DNA of 64,000 bases from Prinsepia uniflora. Taxonomy: Eukaryota; Streptophyta; Magnoliopsida; Rosales; Rosaceae. Shown here piece by piece: positions 11,497 to 23,020 of the stretch. The stretch is from positions 26,416,738 to 26,480,737 of the forward strand of contig CM064870.1 of the NCBI GenBank assembly GCA_032719365.1, written 5' to 3'. The notes beneath the pieces are model-generated. The model saw only the letters and a program-made list of their open reading frames with translations. It was not told the origin of the DNA and made no database searches. Numbering within the stretch: position 1 is the stretch's first letter; each line of letters starts with the position of its first letter. Made by a program: the position numbers and the translations under genes.

Positions 11497-12620
11497 GTAT
11501 ATGTGATATATGATGATTATGGTGATGTTTATATGATGATGCTGGTATGACGATAATGATATAATATATGATGGATACATAATGCTACCGTGTATATATA
11601 ATGGGATGTATAGATCATGATATATTGACATATAATATGATGATGCTATATGTTTTAGTTTTGAATAATGATGATGATGGTAATTTATAAATTGATAATT
11701 AATTATGACAGTGGATTGAATTGATAATCCATGATGATATAATAGATAAATGAATTGATAATTGATACGGATCAGAGAGTTGCACCCAAAGCCCGTGCCT
11801 CACGGCAGGCGTGCCAGCAGCAGCCACGTCCAAAACAAATCAAAGTAAGGCCCATAAGGCCACAACCCACAGACTCAATAAAGGCCTAGAAGGTCACAAC
11901 CCACAACTTAGAAGGGTAGGCAAGAAGAAGGCCCATCAGGCCGAGAAAAAAAGGGTCAGGCCCAAAAGGCCCATATTTTTGCACATGCCCACGACTCAAA
12001 TTAGCCCGACCTGGTCGGCTCCGACCAAATCGGTCCAGCCAAATCAGTCTAGACGAATTGAAACGGTCTAATCATATTGAATCGGTTCCGTCATATCGAA
12101 TTGGTCTAATCAAACTGAACTAGTCTATTTGAACTGAATTATTTTAATCGAACGGTCCAGTCAAACCGAACCATATGAATCAGACTATCACATTCTGAAA
12201 AGAAAATAAAACATTTTATTTTTCTTTCTTTTCTTTATTTTTCACTTATGTGCTTGAAGAATGTATCTTAATGTCCGAAGCATTATGTCAATTTATTTAA
12301 AATTTATGCCCGAAGCATTTATTTAACGTATGAAATCATCTTATGCCAGAAGTATTTATTCAAACTATTATTACGTGCTACCTAATTACATTGTTTAATA
12401 TTTTTAAATTTATATATTTAATTTATTTAGTAAATGTATGTGTTTAAATGAATCCGATGTTCATAAATAAGCTAGAGTTTTATAAATGAACTCATACTTC
12501 GTATTAATCACCGAACCCGTAGTTTCAGGTAAACTATGAAAAAAGGGACCTGCAGATTCCTTCATAAATTCACTGGACATGATAAAACAAGTAGATTTTA
12601 CATTTTAAATATGATTTATT
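11497..12620. other. AT-rich spacer and 5' part of a decayed copia element
   Basis: 11497-11760 is a low-complexity stretch built of ATGAT/ATATGATGA units. 11760-12620 has repeated short phrases (AAGGCC.. and ACCGAA-like words) and then AT-rich DNA. No supported coding region is seen. The right part probably belongs to the leader and early gag of the forward copia remnant, but no primer site or 5' LTR could be recognised. Confidence 0.4.
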
Positions 12621-12747
12621 ACACCATTTGCTAGAACCTGAAGTTCTTATTTGGTGCTTATGGATGAGTTTTCTCAAAGCATTAAATGCAATGATTTTTC
12701 CTTTATATAGACTCTAGAAGAATGGTTTACTCATCATAGGGACAATT

Positions 12748-12830
12748 TCTTGCCTGAAGCAAGACATGAATGACCCATCATCCATTTTAAGGATTTCAAA
12801 TCTACGTGTGAATATAATTCGAAAAATGTG
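12748..12830 (+). pseudogene. gag: copia gag fragment
   Basis: Conceptual translation gives NFLPEARHE, a stop, then HFKDFKSTCEYNSK, matching the conserved stretch of copia gag in which LPEARxEW is followed by a FQDFKSV.EYNS block. An in-frame stop interrupts it. Only this core is confidently recognised. Confidence 0.6.
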
Positions 12831-13219
12831 ATTTTTCAGTCGAATATGATGTAATTCAATTCAAACACTTATTCTCATACATGTGACCCATTGAATTAAA
12901 TCTATAAATATGTATATTTTGTGGGGACGTTTATTGTCTGGCTGACAATGTTATACTCCGAGAGATATGACAAAAGAATGTTGTAGAATGATACTAAATT
13001 ACCATCAATAAGATATTTTTTTATTCCCCAAGTTTTAGAAGATTTTTGTCGAGGTTTACGAATATTCGAACCAATAGTTATCACTTTGAAACCACTAATG
13101 ACAAGAAAGTGGAATATCTTTGCATAACCTCCAATCAGTATGACCAGGAGTATACACTGGAGAAACTAGCCTAATACAAGCCAAAAGTTAGCCAGAAGCT
13201 AACTAGTACGAGCAATTGC

Positions 13220-14100
13220 TCATTATGACATGACCGGTTGGGACACCCAAGTCAGAGTAATGATGCGCCGTATCCTCAATATATTGCACGGGCATCCTCT
13301 TACTCATAGACACCTTTGTGTTTAATGAGACATTATGCCAAGTTTGTTTGTTAGCAGAAACCGAATATTAGACCATTATATGCAAAGATGAGTTAACACT
13401 CCACCCTTTTCTTGTACAGAATACAAGGGAAATTTTGTGGACTTTCCAACCACCATGCGGACCGTTTTTGAAAAAAAAAACTTTCATGGTTCAGGTTGAG
13501 ATACCGAAAAAGTGGTCACATGCTACACTTTTGTCCACATGCATATTGCGTTTGCTAAACTCTTAGCCCAAATCAATACATTGAGGGCCACACCACCCAG
13601 ATTCTCTTATACAGTCTATAAGACTCGCTAATACCGAAGAGTTTACATTGAAATCATTCGATGATTATTGCATGCCCCTTGGGATTGATGCTGAACACCC
13701 CTAATGGTCTCACAGAAACACTAATTCACCTTGGTAATGTGCACCAAGCTTCTAGTTTCTCGTGGGGGCAATGCAATTTTGCATGCAGTAATGTTGGTCC
13801 AGTTGAGATCAACGCCACCCGACAATGTTATGCGTTACAGCTGGTGACTGGGTACGAACCAGTTGCTTCGTACTTACGCTTTTATGGGTGTGCAGTTACG
13901 TGCCAATTGTGCTGCCACAATGTACACATATGGGACCTCGACAAAGGAGGGTCATACATGTCAGTTATGAATCCTTATCCATTATACTCTCTTTAGAGCC
14001 CTTGCCAGGTGATCATATTACCGCTATATTCGCTGATAGTCACTTTGATGAGATAGTCTTCCCACCGTTAGGGGGAGATAAGAACGTCAAACGTTCCTGA
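13220..14100 (+). pseudogene. int: copia integrase fragments
   Basis: 13220-13310 reads as a GAG-pre-integrase block (VMMRRILNILHGHPLTH). After a decayed core in several frames, 13880-14100 reads YVPIVLPQCTHMGP..., ..SLEPLPGDHITAIFADSHFDE, VFPPLGG, the conserved segment between the copia integrase core and reverse transcriptase. There are multiple frameshifts, and the catalytic residues cannot be assigned with confidence. Non-functional. Confidence 0.75.
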
Positions 14101-14579
14101 AGAACAACGTGAATTGACTTGGAACATCCCCACTATGTCTCATCTTGATCCCCAAACTAAGTATGATGTGCGATTTACAAAGTGTAGCTAATAATACACC
14201 AGACGCTCCTTCTAATCTAGCTAAAGTGACAAGATCACATATACTTGCTGCAAATGTGCCTGCAAGGATAGATGTCCCAGTAGGACGCATCGTCCCAGAC
14301 AAATGAGGTACGGCCATGGCGGCTAGCCAGTCATATGTCCCTGCCTAGAAGCGAGGTAGACTAATAGGTTCGAAGGATTCTCATCCCCAGAAGAGGATAA
14401 ATTTGGCACAATCAAATCCCTTCTAAATATCAATTGATCCATCTCATGGGATAATTCCGGATTATGGGTCTGTGATGGCGTTGGGGGACGCTCCAACGTC
14501 AGAACCCACTCCCGAGAATAAAGTGACCTAGGTAAATCATGCATGCTTATGTTCCTACACCTCCCCATATTAAACATGC

Positions 14580-15410
14580 AGGATTTAAATGGGTAGTCAC
14601 AAGGAAGCATAATGAGACAGATGAGATTGTGAAATGTACAACTCATTTAATGGCGCACAGTTTTCTCAAACGCCCCGAGATTGATTACGAGGAGACGTAT
14701 TCTCCCGTAATGAACGTCATAACGTTCTTCTACCTTATTAGTTTGGTAGTTTCCATAAAAACTGAATATGCAGCTTATGAACGTGGTTAATGCTTATCTC
14801 TATAAGGGATCTAAATAGAGAGATGTTTGAAATTTCCTGAAGGACTTAAAATACCTGATGCAAATTGTTCTAGACCATGAAACACGCTCTCTACTTCTTT
14901 GAGGCGTTCACTTTACGGATTGAGATAATCCGGACGGATGTGGTATAACCATCTAAGTGATTTGATTAGGATGGAATAACGAAGAAGACCCATGCGTGTT
15001 TTTTAAGTAAAAAAGTTCCAGGTTTTCTATTGATTGGTATTCCAGAAAAAACCAATAAAACTACTAAGCACCTGAAGTTGGATTTTGAAATGAAGGATTT
15101 TAGGAGAACGTAGTTCTATATCGACTTGAAGCTCGAGTATTGTACATATGAAGTTTTAGTCTATTGATTATATCACATCTAGAAGACGTTGATATTAGAC
15201 CCAGAAGATGTTAAAATTCTTTAATGAGGATAAAGTAAAACCTTCAAGCACGCCTATAATCATCCGTAGTCTAGATCTTAAAAGAACCCGTTTCGTCTGG
15301 AAAATGATAACAAAGAGATATTGAGACCAGAAGTTTCATATCTAAGTGCAATAAGCACATTATTGTACTTGATTCAAATGCACTAGACCGGACATTTCAT
15401 CCGATGTGAA
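14580..15410 (+). pseudogene. rt: copia reverse transcriptase fragments
   Basis: The segment opens with GFKWVVTRKHNETDEIVK and then IDYEETYSPVMNVITFFYLISLVVS, the N-terminal copia RT signature. The frame is then lost: a block equivalent to MQLMNVVNAYLY is readable only across frameshifts near 14770. Near 15310-15410 a fragment reads RPEVSYLSAISTLLYLIQ, the C-terminal RT block. The catalytic DD motif is not identifiable. Clearly dead. Confidence 0.75.
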
Positions 15411-15589
15411 CTTGTTAGCTACATTCAGCTCTGCGCCAACACGCTGCCACTCGAATGGCATAAAAGACATTTTCAATACCTTAATGGTATCTGAGATATG
15501 GGCTTATACTATTCCAATGTATCTAGGAATGAACGAAATACCATTGGTCCTCGAAATGATGGAATTGCCTTATTGGGTATGCTGATGTA

Positions 15590-15800
15590 GTCTACCTATC
15601 AGACCCACATAAGGTATGTTCCTAAACTGACTATGTTTTTACCATTGGGAACATAGCAATATCTTAGAGGTCTAAGAAAAATACCCTTATTGCTACGCCT
15701 TCGAATAATGCGAAGATTATAACTCTTAATGGAGCAAATTGTGAATGTATATGGCTAAGAGCCATTACGAGGCATATTAGAAGTAATTGTGGACTGCATT
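15590..15800 (+). pseudogene. rh: copia RNase H fragment
   Basis: Conceptual translation gives YLSDPHKV, VFTIGNIAIS and SKKNTLIATPSNNAKIITLNGANCECIWLR, matching copia RNase H blocks. Acidic active-site positions are partly replaced (for example AEIIALHEA-like sequence has become AKIITLNGA), so the domain is dead. Confidence 0.65.
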
Positions 15801-16509
15801 CCACCAATAATGAACCGAAGATTATCCACTAGGATAATACTACCTCTACTAGGAAAATAATGATTAGTTTCATTATAAGAGAGCAACATGCCATCATCCA
15901 ATGCAAAATTCCAGAAGCATGTTCATGATATTGGTTTAGGTAGACTGATTGATCTACCAAATTTTTAATTTCAGGGGGAATCAAGATCAGGGGGAGTCAA
16001 GATCAGGGGGAGTATCCTGAAGTATACTAAGTATTCGGAAGTATACTGAGTATGCCGAAGTATACTCACATGATCATCGTGTACTCTTTTGTCCTACAAC
16101 AGGGTTATTTTGTCCTATTGGGTTTTGTTACCTGGCTAGGTTTTAATGAGACACATTTTGGTATGATTACCCTGCTAACAATGCATCCTGAAGATGCTAT
16201 GATTTGACTCATATGCATTTGCACATCTTTTCCCTTCAACCACGGGTTTTTCCCACTAGGTTTACCGGGAAAGGTTTTGGTGGAGCAACACTAATGCATT
16301 TTATCTCAAAGGCGTACTATCTACCCATATTCCAGTAGAGGCGACATCAACTAACTCAGAAGATTCCGATGTGATCATTTACATGCGCGTTCACTCTTTT
16401 TCCTTCGACCAGGGTTATTTTTATCCCATAGGGTTTTTGTCACTGGGCAAGATTTTAACGAGGCAACACATAAGCGCGTAGCCCAGCGACACCATTACAT
16501 GAAATATCC

Positions 16510-16518
16510 AAGGGGGAG
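16510..16518 (+). other. Polypurine tract of forward copia remnant
   Basis: AAGGGGGAG immediately precedes the LTR start TGTTGTAAATATAC. This is the typical plus-strand primer position in copia elements. Confidence 0.7.
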
Positions 16519-16696
16519 TGTTGTAAATATACTAAATTGTATGACTATTTCTATGTAAGGACGTTTTCGTCCATGTATTATATTCTAACCCTAGCACTAT
16601 ATATTGGGGTTTAACTGAATGAATAGAGAACGATTTGATGGTGTTCACAACAAACTCCATTATTGTGCTTATTTTTATGTTTTAACTATATTAACA
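16519..16696 (+). repeat. Short 3' LTR of forward copia remnant
   Basis: Begins TGTTGTAAATATAC after the purine tract and contains ACTATATATTGG as a candidate TATA region. It probably ends with TTAACA near 16696 (TG..CA ends, inverted TGTT/AACA). The end is chosen from the terminal motif only, because no second LTR is available for comparison. Confidence 0.6.
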
Positions 16697-17255
16697 TTCA
16701 ATGATAGTAATTCACTTCAATTTATATTTATGTTTAAATTTTTATATTATTAGTCATCGGCATTGTATCGTATTATTCATCATATATTTATTATATCAAA
16801 GTTATTTTATCATTTTTATTAGTCATATATAACCATTATTGGGTACTTAAATTTTTCCCAAAATTTAGACCGAATTTCCGTCATTTTTGTTGACCGTAGA
16901 CGATATAGATATCGATATTAATATTTAGGGTGAGATATCTGTAAATTTGACTAGCGATATATCCTTCGATATCGATATTTAAATCTTTGATTATATATAT
17001 ATGTTAAACATATTATATATATGTATGTTAAATATATATATATATATATATTATATATATGTGTTAAACAAAATAATTTAAAGCCATCCGTATATAGAAG
17101 TTGGTTACAACAACGATTCCAAACGCTTTAAAGACCTAAAAAGATGAGTTCATCAAATACATTCAGATAAAAAAAAGTGCATAGTTCCTATTAAACCTAA
17201 AAAGACAAAAAGTATAATGAAACCCAAATGTCGTCATTTAAAAGACTTAATAATT
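16697..17255. repeat. AT-rich spacer with TA microsatellite
   Basis: Holds AT-rich DNA with a run of TATATA near 17033-17052 and interrupted ATATAT repeats at 16985-17070. A short stretch of ATATCGATATT-like words lies at 16900-16975. No coding potential is recognised. Confidence 0.6.
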
Positions 17256-17853
17256 CCTTTTTTTTTTGTGGGCCTGTCTTTTTTCTCAGCAAAGCGTACG
17301 CCAAAAGGATAAGTCATCAATCTCTTATGCGCGTTGGGGTATTATCACCTAGAGGCATGCCTGAGAAATGCTATTAAAAACACTGCACAAAAAGATACAT
17401 TAAGGGGAATGAAGGGTAGAGTTCAAGTAGGGGCAGAGGTCAATCCACTAGGACAACAGAAGAATTTTCGGTGACCGGAGGGTCAAGTGACCCTCTTTGC
17501 CCTTTCTTGGCTCCTCCAGTGATAATAGAAGGAGGTTTCCTAGCTGCCCCGAACACACGAGCATTACGCTCACTCTATAGGCAATACACGGTGTTACCTA
17601 AGCTAGCTTTTTCACCACAACACTAAAGGAATCCATTAGAAGGCCAAGGAGGCAAGAGCTAAGGAACGCCATAACCACAACGATAAAGCACAGTAGCCCA
17701 AATCCCTTCATTATAAGGACAATAAAAAAATATGGCTATGGGACTCACCCACCGCATTACAAACCACACATAGAAGACTTGGAAAACTTGGCGATGCGAT
17801 CAAAAAGTCATAAGCTGGCAATGAGTAGCCAGTTATAGAAAAAAACTAGCTCG
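17256..17853 (-). pseudogene. LINE C-terminal end and 3' tail, downstream half
   Basis: Just left of the copia element the minus strand reads FDRIAKFSKSSMC, then a HIFFYCPYNEGIWATV block, the typical end of plant LINE zinc-binding domains (Cys/His rich, FFxCP). It then decays into non-coding 3' sequence and ends in a T run on the plus strand. This segment completes the LINE interrupted at 17853/23021. Confidence 0.6.
17849..17853. other. Target site duplication GCTCG (left) of copia element 1
   Basis: GCTCG occurs here and at 23021-23025, directly flanking the two LTRs. The match fixes the outer LTR ends, including the unusual terminus. Confidence 0.85.
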
Positions 17854-18401
17854 TATTGGAGATCAGCAGCAGGATGCTTCAGGAATGTTTCTTTATCCTT
17901 CTTGAATCACAACTCCACACACTAGCCTGTAACTTGAATTGGATAGGTTGATCACAAGTAGAATAGGGTTTGATCTTGCTAATTTCGGTTCTGGATTAGA
18001 GTACTGGTTGTAGGAATTGAGAATTCTGCAATGATGACACAGTGCACACAATGTGTTTGATAAAATGTATGAGCGGAGAATTGAATACTACTATCTGTGT
18101 TTTCTTCTCAAATCCGATTGTGTTCTCTCTTGTATTCCTTTTCTCTTTAATTGCTTTATATATGTGAGCCTTGTACAATTAGTTAGTTAGTTAGTTAGGA
18201 AGGCTGTTACAATTCAACAGCTCATCCAATTACAATGAGACACTTGGATCCTAAGCCTAGAAGCATGTAACAGCTAGCACTTCTCATCCTCCAAGTAATC
18301 CACCTCACCCCCACGTGATGGTGCTTCCCTTAACTGTTTTAACTAACTCACACAGCTCACATTTCATTCTTGGATCAGTGCACTTAGCTTAGGTTCCAAC
18401 A
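17854..18401 (-). repeat. 3' LTR of copia element 1 (548 bp)
   Basis: On the minus strand it runs from TGTTGGAACC to CTCCAATA, so the termini are TG..TA rather than TG..CA. It matches 22473-23020 without net length change. A four-fold TTAG repeat lies near 18179-18198 and a TATATAAAG box (minus strand) just downstream. Confidence 0.92.
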
Positions 18402-18988
18402 CTCCCCTCTAAGCTATGTACTGATCTAACTCCCAACATTCCTCTTAGGTAGACAAACCTACACTTGGCCAATGCCTTAGTAAAAATGTCAGCCAACTGC
18501 TCCTCTGTCTTGCAGTAGAATAGCTCCACTTCACCAGCCTGAATTGCTTCTCTAATGAAGTGAAACCGTCTGTGTATGTGTTTACTCTTCTGATGAAACA
18601 CAGGGTTTTTAGACATGGCAATTGCTGAAGTGTTGTCACATAGGATAGGAGTAGGTCCTGTTTGTTCTTCACCAAAGTCTTCCAACACAAACCTGAGCCA
18701 CTTAGCTTGTGTGGTGGCCTCACTTTCACTGACATATTCTGCTTCTGCAGTAGACAGTGCCACACTGTTTTGCTTTACAGAAGCCCATGAGAAAACCCCA
18801 CTGCCAAAAGAAAAAGCATACCCTGAGGTGCTTTTCATATCATCCAGACTACCACTCCAATCAGAATCACAGTATCCAATTAGTGTAGCCTCCTTTCCCT
18901 TCACATATTCAAGTCCATAATCCAATATGCCCTGGATATACCTTCTTAGAGGGGCCATGCATATACCTAGATAGCAAACTAGCAGCAA
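18389..18988 (-). pseudogene. rh: copia element 1 RNase H domain
   Basis: Reads GYCDSDWSGSLDDMKSTSGYAFSF, then ALSTAEAEYVSESEATTQAKWLR, ILCDNTSAIAMSKNPVFHQKSKHI and ADIFTKAL, a full copia RNase H. The DSDW, EAEY and CDN acidic residues are present. The frame is shifted relative to the preceding RT segment, with the break near 18909-18988. It ends at a stop 13 bases inside the 3' LTR. The domain itself looks intact. Confidence 0.9.
18402..18411 (-). other. Polypurine tract of copia element 1
   Basis: On the minus strand TAGAGGGGAG directly precedes TGTTGG of the 3' LTR. It lies within the end of the coding frame. Confidence 0.8.
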
Positions 18989-20168
18989 ACATGATGTCTG
19001 GCCTAGTTTGTGTTAAGTAGAGCAAACTGCCCACAATCTGTCTATAAACACCTTCATCTGCAGCCTCTGAACCATCATTCCTGCACAGCCTGTCATTTGT
19101 TGCAAGTGGTGTGCTTAGGGGCTTACATCCCTTCATTCCAAACTTCTCAAGAAGTGTCTGAGCATACTTCTTCTGATGAATGAACACAGACTTGTTAGTT
19201 TGGATCACTCCCATCCTCAGGAAGTGATGTAGTAACCCCAAATCAGACATTTCATACTTCATCATCATTTCCCTCTTGAACTCAGCCTTCAATTGGTCAC
19301 AGTTTCCAGTGTAGACTATATCATCTACATAAATTGAGACTATTAGCATCCTCTCATTCCCTACTGTCTTCATGTAGAGGGTTGCTTCACTAGGACTCCT
19401 TAGATAGCCACAGTTGCACAAATGTGCATCTATTTCTGCATACCAGGCCCTTGGGGCTTATTTTAGTCCATATAGAGCCTTTCTCAGCCTGTACACCTTC
19501 CCAGGTTCCTTTTGAGCTTCAAAACCATCTGGTTGCTCAATATACACTTCCTCATCCAACCTGACATTAAGGAAAGCAGACTTGACATCAAGCTGATAAA
19601 GCTTCCAGTTTTTCTATGCAGCTAGTGCTAGGAGTGTCCTGATAGTATCCAGTCTAGCCACGGGTGCAAAGGTCTCATTGAAGTCTATCCCAGGCTTTTG
19701 GGAATAACCTTTTTCAACCAATCTAGCTTTATGTTTCTGAATTGTTCCATCCAGGTTGAGCTTGACTTTATAGACCCATTTTACTCCAATAACAGGTTTG
19801 TCTTTAGGCCTGTCAACTAGCTCCCAGGTGGCATTCTTCTCAATCATTTCTATTTTTGCTTCCATTTCTTTTCTCCATGTCTTCTCCTTTGCAGCTTCTG
19901 CAAAAGTTTCTGGTTCAATGATGGACATGTGACATCTAGCATAGATGTCACTTATCCTTCTGAGCTTGATAGGAGTAGAACTAGGAGTCCCCTGATCAGT
20001 GCTTGTGTCTGTAGTGCATGCCTGCTGCTGATCTGAATTCTGATCATCACCTTCAGATTCCCCAGATTCCATGTCAAAACCTGCTGGTGTAGTCACATTC
20101 ACTTCACTGTTTGATTCCCAGTTCCACATCATTGCTTCATTGAAGATCACACTTCTAGAAACCATCAC
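18909..20168 (-). pseudogene. rt: copia element 1 reverse transcriptase
   Basis: The first part (20168 down to 19614) carries an acidic, Ser/Thr-rich linker and the RT start (WELVDRPKDKPVIGVKWVYKVK, ARLVEKGYSQKPGIDFNETFAPVARLDTIR). A TAG at 19614-19616 replaces an expected Gln codon. Reading on, LDVKSAFLN follows, then a TAA near 19452-19460 in the GLK-stop-APRAW block (Gln in relatives). The remainder from 19421 holds the catalytic YVDD (IYVDDIVYTG) and the VGSLLYLTQTRPDIMFA block. The catalytic motif is intact, but two nonsense codons prevent a full enzyme. Confidence 0.92.
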
Positions 20169-20852
20169 TTCTTAGTTTCCAAGTTGTAAACCCTGTACCC
20201 CTTCTCACAGGTTCCATATCCAACAAACACACACTTGATGGAGGCCTCATCTAGTTTCTGTCTCAACTGAGTGGGAATGTGTGCATAACACACAGATCCA
20301 AACACCTTTAGATGCTTTACACCAGGCTTCCTTCCACTAAACACCTCAAATGGTGTTTTCTCTTCAATTGCTTTGTTGGACACCTATTTAGTAGGTAAAC
20401 TGCTGTACTTACAGCCTCGCCCCAGAACTCATAGGGCATTTTCTTGTCATGAAGCATGGCTTTTGCCATTTCAACTATTGTTCTATTTTTCCTCTCAGCA
20501 ACTCCATTTTGCTGAGGGGAATAGGCTACTGTTAGTTGCTTCTCTATCCCTTCTGCCACACAGAATTCCACAAACTCAGTGGAAGTGAACTCTCCACCTC
20601 TGTCACTCCTCAACTTCTTTATTTTGTAGCCACTTTGTAATTCAACCATTGACTTAAACTTCTTGAATACGTTAAAGACTCCTGATTTGTATCCCAAGAA
20701 ATAAGTCCAACACATTCTAGACAGATCATCAATAAATGTCACAAAGTACCTGTTTCCTGCCATTGTTTCTGTCTGCATAGGGCCACATACATCTGTATGT
20801 ATTAGTTCCAAGGGACTTGAGGCTCTCCATGACTTCCCTTTATCAAAACTCT
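20165..20852 (-). pseudogene. int: copia element 1 integrase core
   Basis: Shows the catalytic triad context: first Asp in LIHTDVCGP, second Asp in LRSDRGGEF, Glu in QQNGVAERKNR. It continues through MLHDKKMPYEFWGEAV and VFGSVCYAHIP. A single-base loss near 20370 shifts the frame between NRCPTK and AIEEKTPFEVF. Catalytic residues remain, but the protein would be truncated at the frameshift. Confidence 0.9.
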
Positions 20853-21632
20853 CTACATGTTGCTTCCCTGCAATGCAGCCTTCACAGGTTTCCTTGAATT
20901 CTGACAGCCTAGGTAGACCCAGACCATTTGTTGTTTTTGCAGTGTCATCAAACTGAAATAGTTTAGATGACCATACCTCCTATGCCATAGCCAGGCATTT
21001 CCTTCAACTTTGGCCTTTCTTTCCATTGTGTTGACACAATCCAGGGACAGAGAAAAACATATGTTCCCTAGCATTGGAACTGTGGCAATCATTTGAGTAA
21101 GTCCTTCATCTTCATAAATGTTCACCTTCCTGTTCCCAAAGGTCGGATGGTACCCGTGTTCCACCATTTGCCCTACACTGAGCAGATTTGCATCAAGTCC
21201 AGGAACCAACATTACCTCATGGATCTGCCTCTTGCCACTTCTTGTGTTTATCTCAAGAGTGCCCTTGCCTGTAGCTTGTAACAATTCTCCTGTCCCCATT
21301 TTAACTTTAGCTGTTAGGGATTTATCAACATTGACCAACAGTGACTCATGTGAAGTCATGTGGTTACTGCATGCACTATCAACATACCAGTCACCAACAT
21401 CTTTTGATACTGAGGCTGAGTTGCATGCATAGAACATCACTGTGTCTTTCTCCTCTATAAGTCTAGCTTGATGAACTTCTGGTTTAGGAATTACCTCAGT
21501 CTGCTTCTCAGAACAGTTTCTGGCTAAGTGACCAGGCCTGTTACACTTGAAACATTTCTTCATTTTAAACCAGTAGTGTCCCCAGTGACTTTTGTCACAA
21601 ATCTTGTACTTAGGAGTACTAGACTCAGCCTT
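20853..21632 (-). pseudogene. pr: copia element 1 zinc knuckle, protease and integrase N-terminus
   Basis: A CCHC knuckle (CFKCNRPGHLARNC) is followed by the aspartic protease active site in WYVDSACSNHM, a LLSVGQMVEHGY block, and the GAG-pre-integrase WHRRYGHLNY. The frame equals that of gag but is separated from it by a TGA at 21633-21635. A frameshift near 20915-20925 disconnects it from the integrase core: LPRLSEF.. is readable only in the next frame. The protease Asp is present. Confidence 0.88.
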
Positions 21633-22409
21633 TCATGCTTCTGTGTTTTGGTGACTAGGTTTCCCAGAATTAATCCTCCAATTCTTGAAATTCTTTTGAT
21701 TTTTCTTCCATTTTCCCTGGTGCTCACTTCCCTGCCCTCTGAAACCCCCAGATTGTGCAGAGAAGGCTTTGTCCTCATTGACACTTTCTGCTTCATGCCT
21801 TTCTAGTCTTTGATTAAAGACTCTAATAGAAGCCACTATGTCTTCTACTACAATATTATCAAGATCTCTTGTTTCTTCAATGATGGAAACAATAGAATCA
21901 TAGGACTTTGTCAAACTTATGAGTATTTTCTGTGCTAGACGTTTTTCAGGTGTGTCTTCTCCATATGTTTTCATTTGATTTACTACATCATATAGTCTAG
22001 ACAGATATGAATTTAAAGATTCATTATCTTTCATTCTTGTATACTCAAAATCCCTTATCAAGGACTGAAGTTTGACAACCCTTACCTTTGTATCTCCCCT
22101 GTACTCTCTCTTCAACAGATCCCAAGCACACTTTGCTTTGTCTTCATTTCTGATCTTGGAGAAGATTGTGTCTACCACAGAGGTTTGAATCAATCCAAGG
22201 GCTCGAGCATCTTTAATGAAATCAGTCCTTGTTGGCTGACTGATCACAGCACCTGCTTCATTTTTTACTTCACTGAGTCCTATCTCCACATATTCCCAGA
22301 GATCCTGAGCCCTCAGAATTGTCTTCATCTTTATGCTCCAGAATTCGTAATTGTTCCCATCGAACACAAGAGCCCGTAGCTCCCCTCCAGCAACTCCAGA
22401 ACCAGCCAT
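21633..22409 (-). pseudogene. gag: copia element 1 gag
   Basis: Gag of 258 residues starting MAGSGVAGGELRALVFDG. Typical copia gag features: NYEFWSIKMKTILRAQDLWEYVE near the N-terminus, AKCAWDLLKREYRGDTKV, LQSLIRDFEYTRMKDNESLNSYLSRL and AQKILISLTKSYD. The start is the first ATG after the primer site. It ends at a premature TGA (21633-21635) before the zinc knuckle, which continues in the same frame. Confidence 0.9.
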
Positions 22410-22460
22410 GTTAGCTTCTTCCTCAAGTCACGTCCCAGCAGCAAGATCAGAGACCAACCA

Positions 22461-22472
22461 GCTCTGATACCA
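22461..22472 (-). other. Primer binding site of copia element 1
   Basis: On the minus strand TGGTATCAGAGC directly abuts the LTR end CCAATA with no spacer. It is complementary to the 3' end of initiator tRNA-Met. Confidence 0.9.
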
Positions 22473-23020
22473 TATTGGAGATCAGCAGCAGGATGCTTCA
22501 GGTATGTTTCTTTATCCTTCTTGAATCACAACTCCACACACTAGCCTGTAACTTGAATTGGATAGGTTGATCACAAGTAGAATAGGGTTTGATCTTGCTA
22601 ATTTCGGTTCTGGATTAGAGTACTGGTTGAAGGAATTGAGAATTCTGCAATGATGACACAGTGCACACAATGTGTTTGATAAAATGTCTGAGCAGAGAAT
22701 TGAATACTACTATCTGTGTTTTCTTCTCAAATCCGATTGTGTTCTCTCTTGTATTCCCTTTCTCTTTAATTGCTTTATATATGTGAGCCTTGTACAATTA
22801 GTTAGTTAGTTAGTTAGGAAGGCTGTTACAATTCAACAGCTCATCCAATTACAATGAGACACTTGGATCCTAAGCCTAGAAGCATGTAACAGCTAGCACT
22901 TCTCATCCTCCAAGTAATCCACCTCAACCCCACGTGAGGGTGCTTCCCTTAACTGTTTTAACTAACTCACACAACTCACATTTCACTCTTGGATCAGTGC
23001 ACTTAGCTTAGGTTCCAACA
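22473..23020 (-). repeat. 5' LTR of copia element 1 (548 bp)
   Basis: Minus strand TGTTGGAACC...CTCCAATA. TATATAAAG (minus strand, 22773-22781) is the likely TATA box, and a (TTAG)n tract lies at 22798-22818. Adjacent right target duplication GCTCG at 23021-23025. Confidence 0.92.

Larger units (their letters stand above)
12620..16696 (+). mobile_element. Decayed Ty1/copia element, forward, 3' LTR retained
   Basis: Short recognisable blocks of a copia polyprotein occur in the right order on the plus strand with many stops and frameshifts: gag near 12748-12830, GAG-pre-integrase near 13220-13310, integrase near 13640-14100, reverse transcriptase 14580-15410 and RNase H 15590-15800. A non-coding 3' end with repeated CCGAAGTATACT units and CAGGGTTATTTT..CC phrases follows, then a purine tract and a short LTR. 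It is clearly much older than the other elements. The 5' LTR was not found. Confidence 0.8.
17854..23020 (-). mobile_element. Ty1/copia element 1, reversed, structurally complete (5167 bp)
   Basis: Complete architecture on the minus strand: 5' LTR (22473-23020), tRNA-iMet primer site directly adjacent, gag, protease, integrase, RT, RNase H, polypurine tract and 3' LTR (17854-18401), flanked by the 5-bp duplication GCTCG. Domain order (integrase before RT) defines Ty1/copia. Each LTR is 548 bp; about nine differences are seen by eye. Coding is interrupted by at least three stops and several frameshifts, so it is no longer autonomous. It sits inside the LINE. Confidence 0.93.

Noticed and set aside
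11811..12071. Lys/Pro-rich open frame of 86 residues
   Set aside because: It comes from low-complexity repeated words (AAGGCC, ACCAAATCGG) and has no supporting domain or context.
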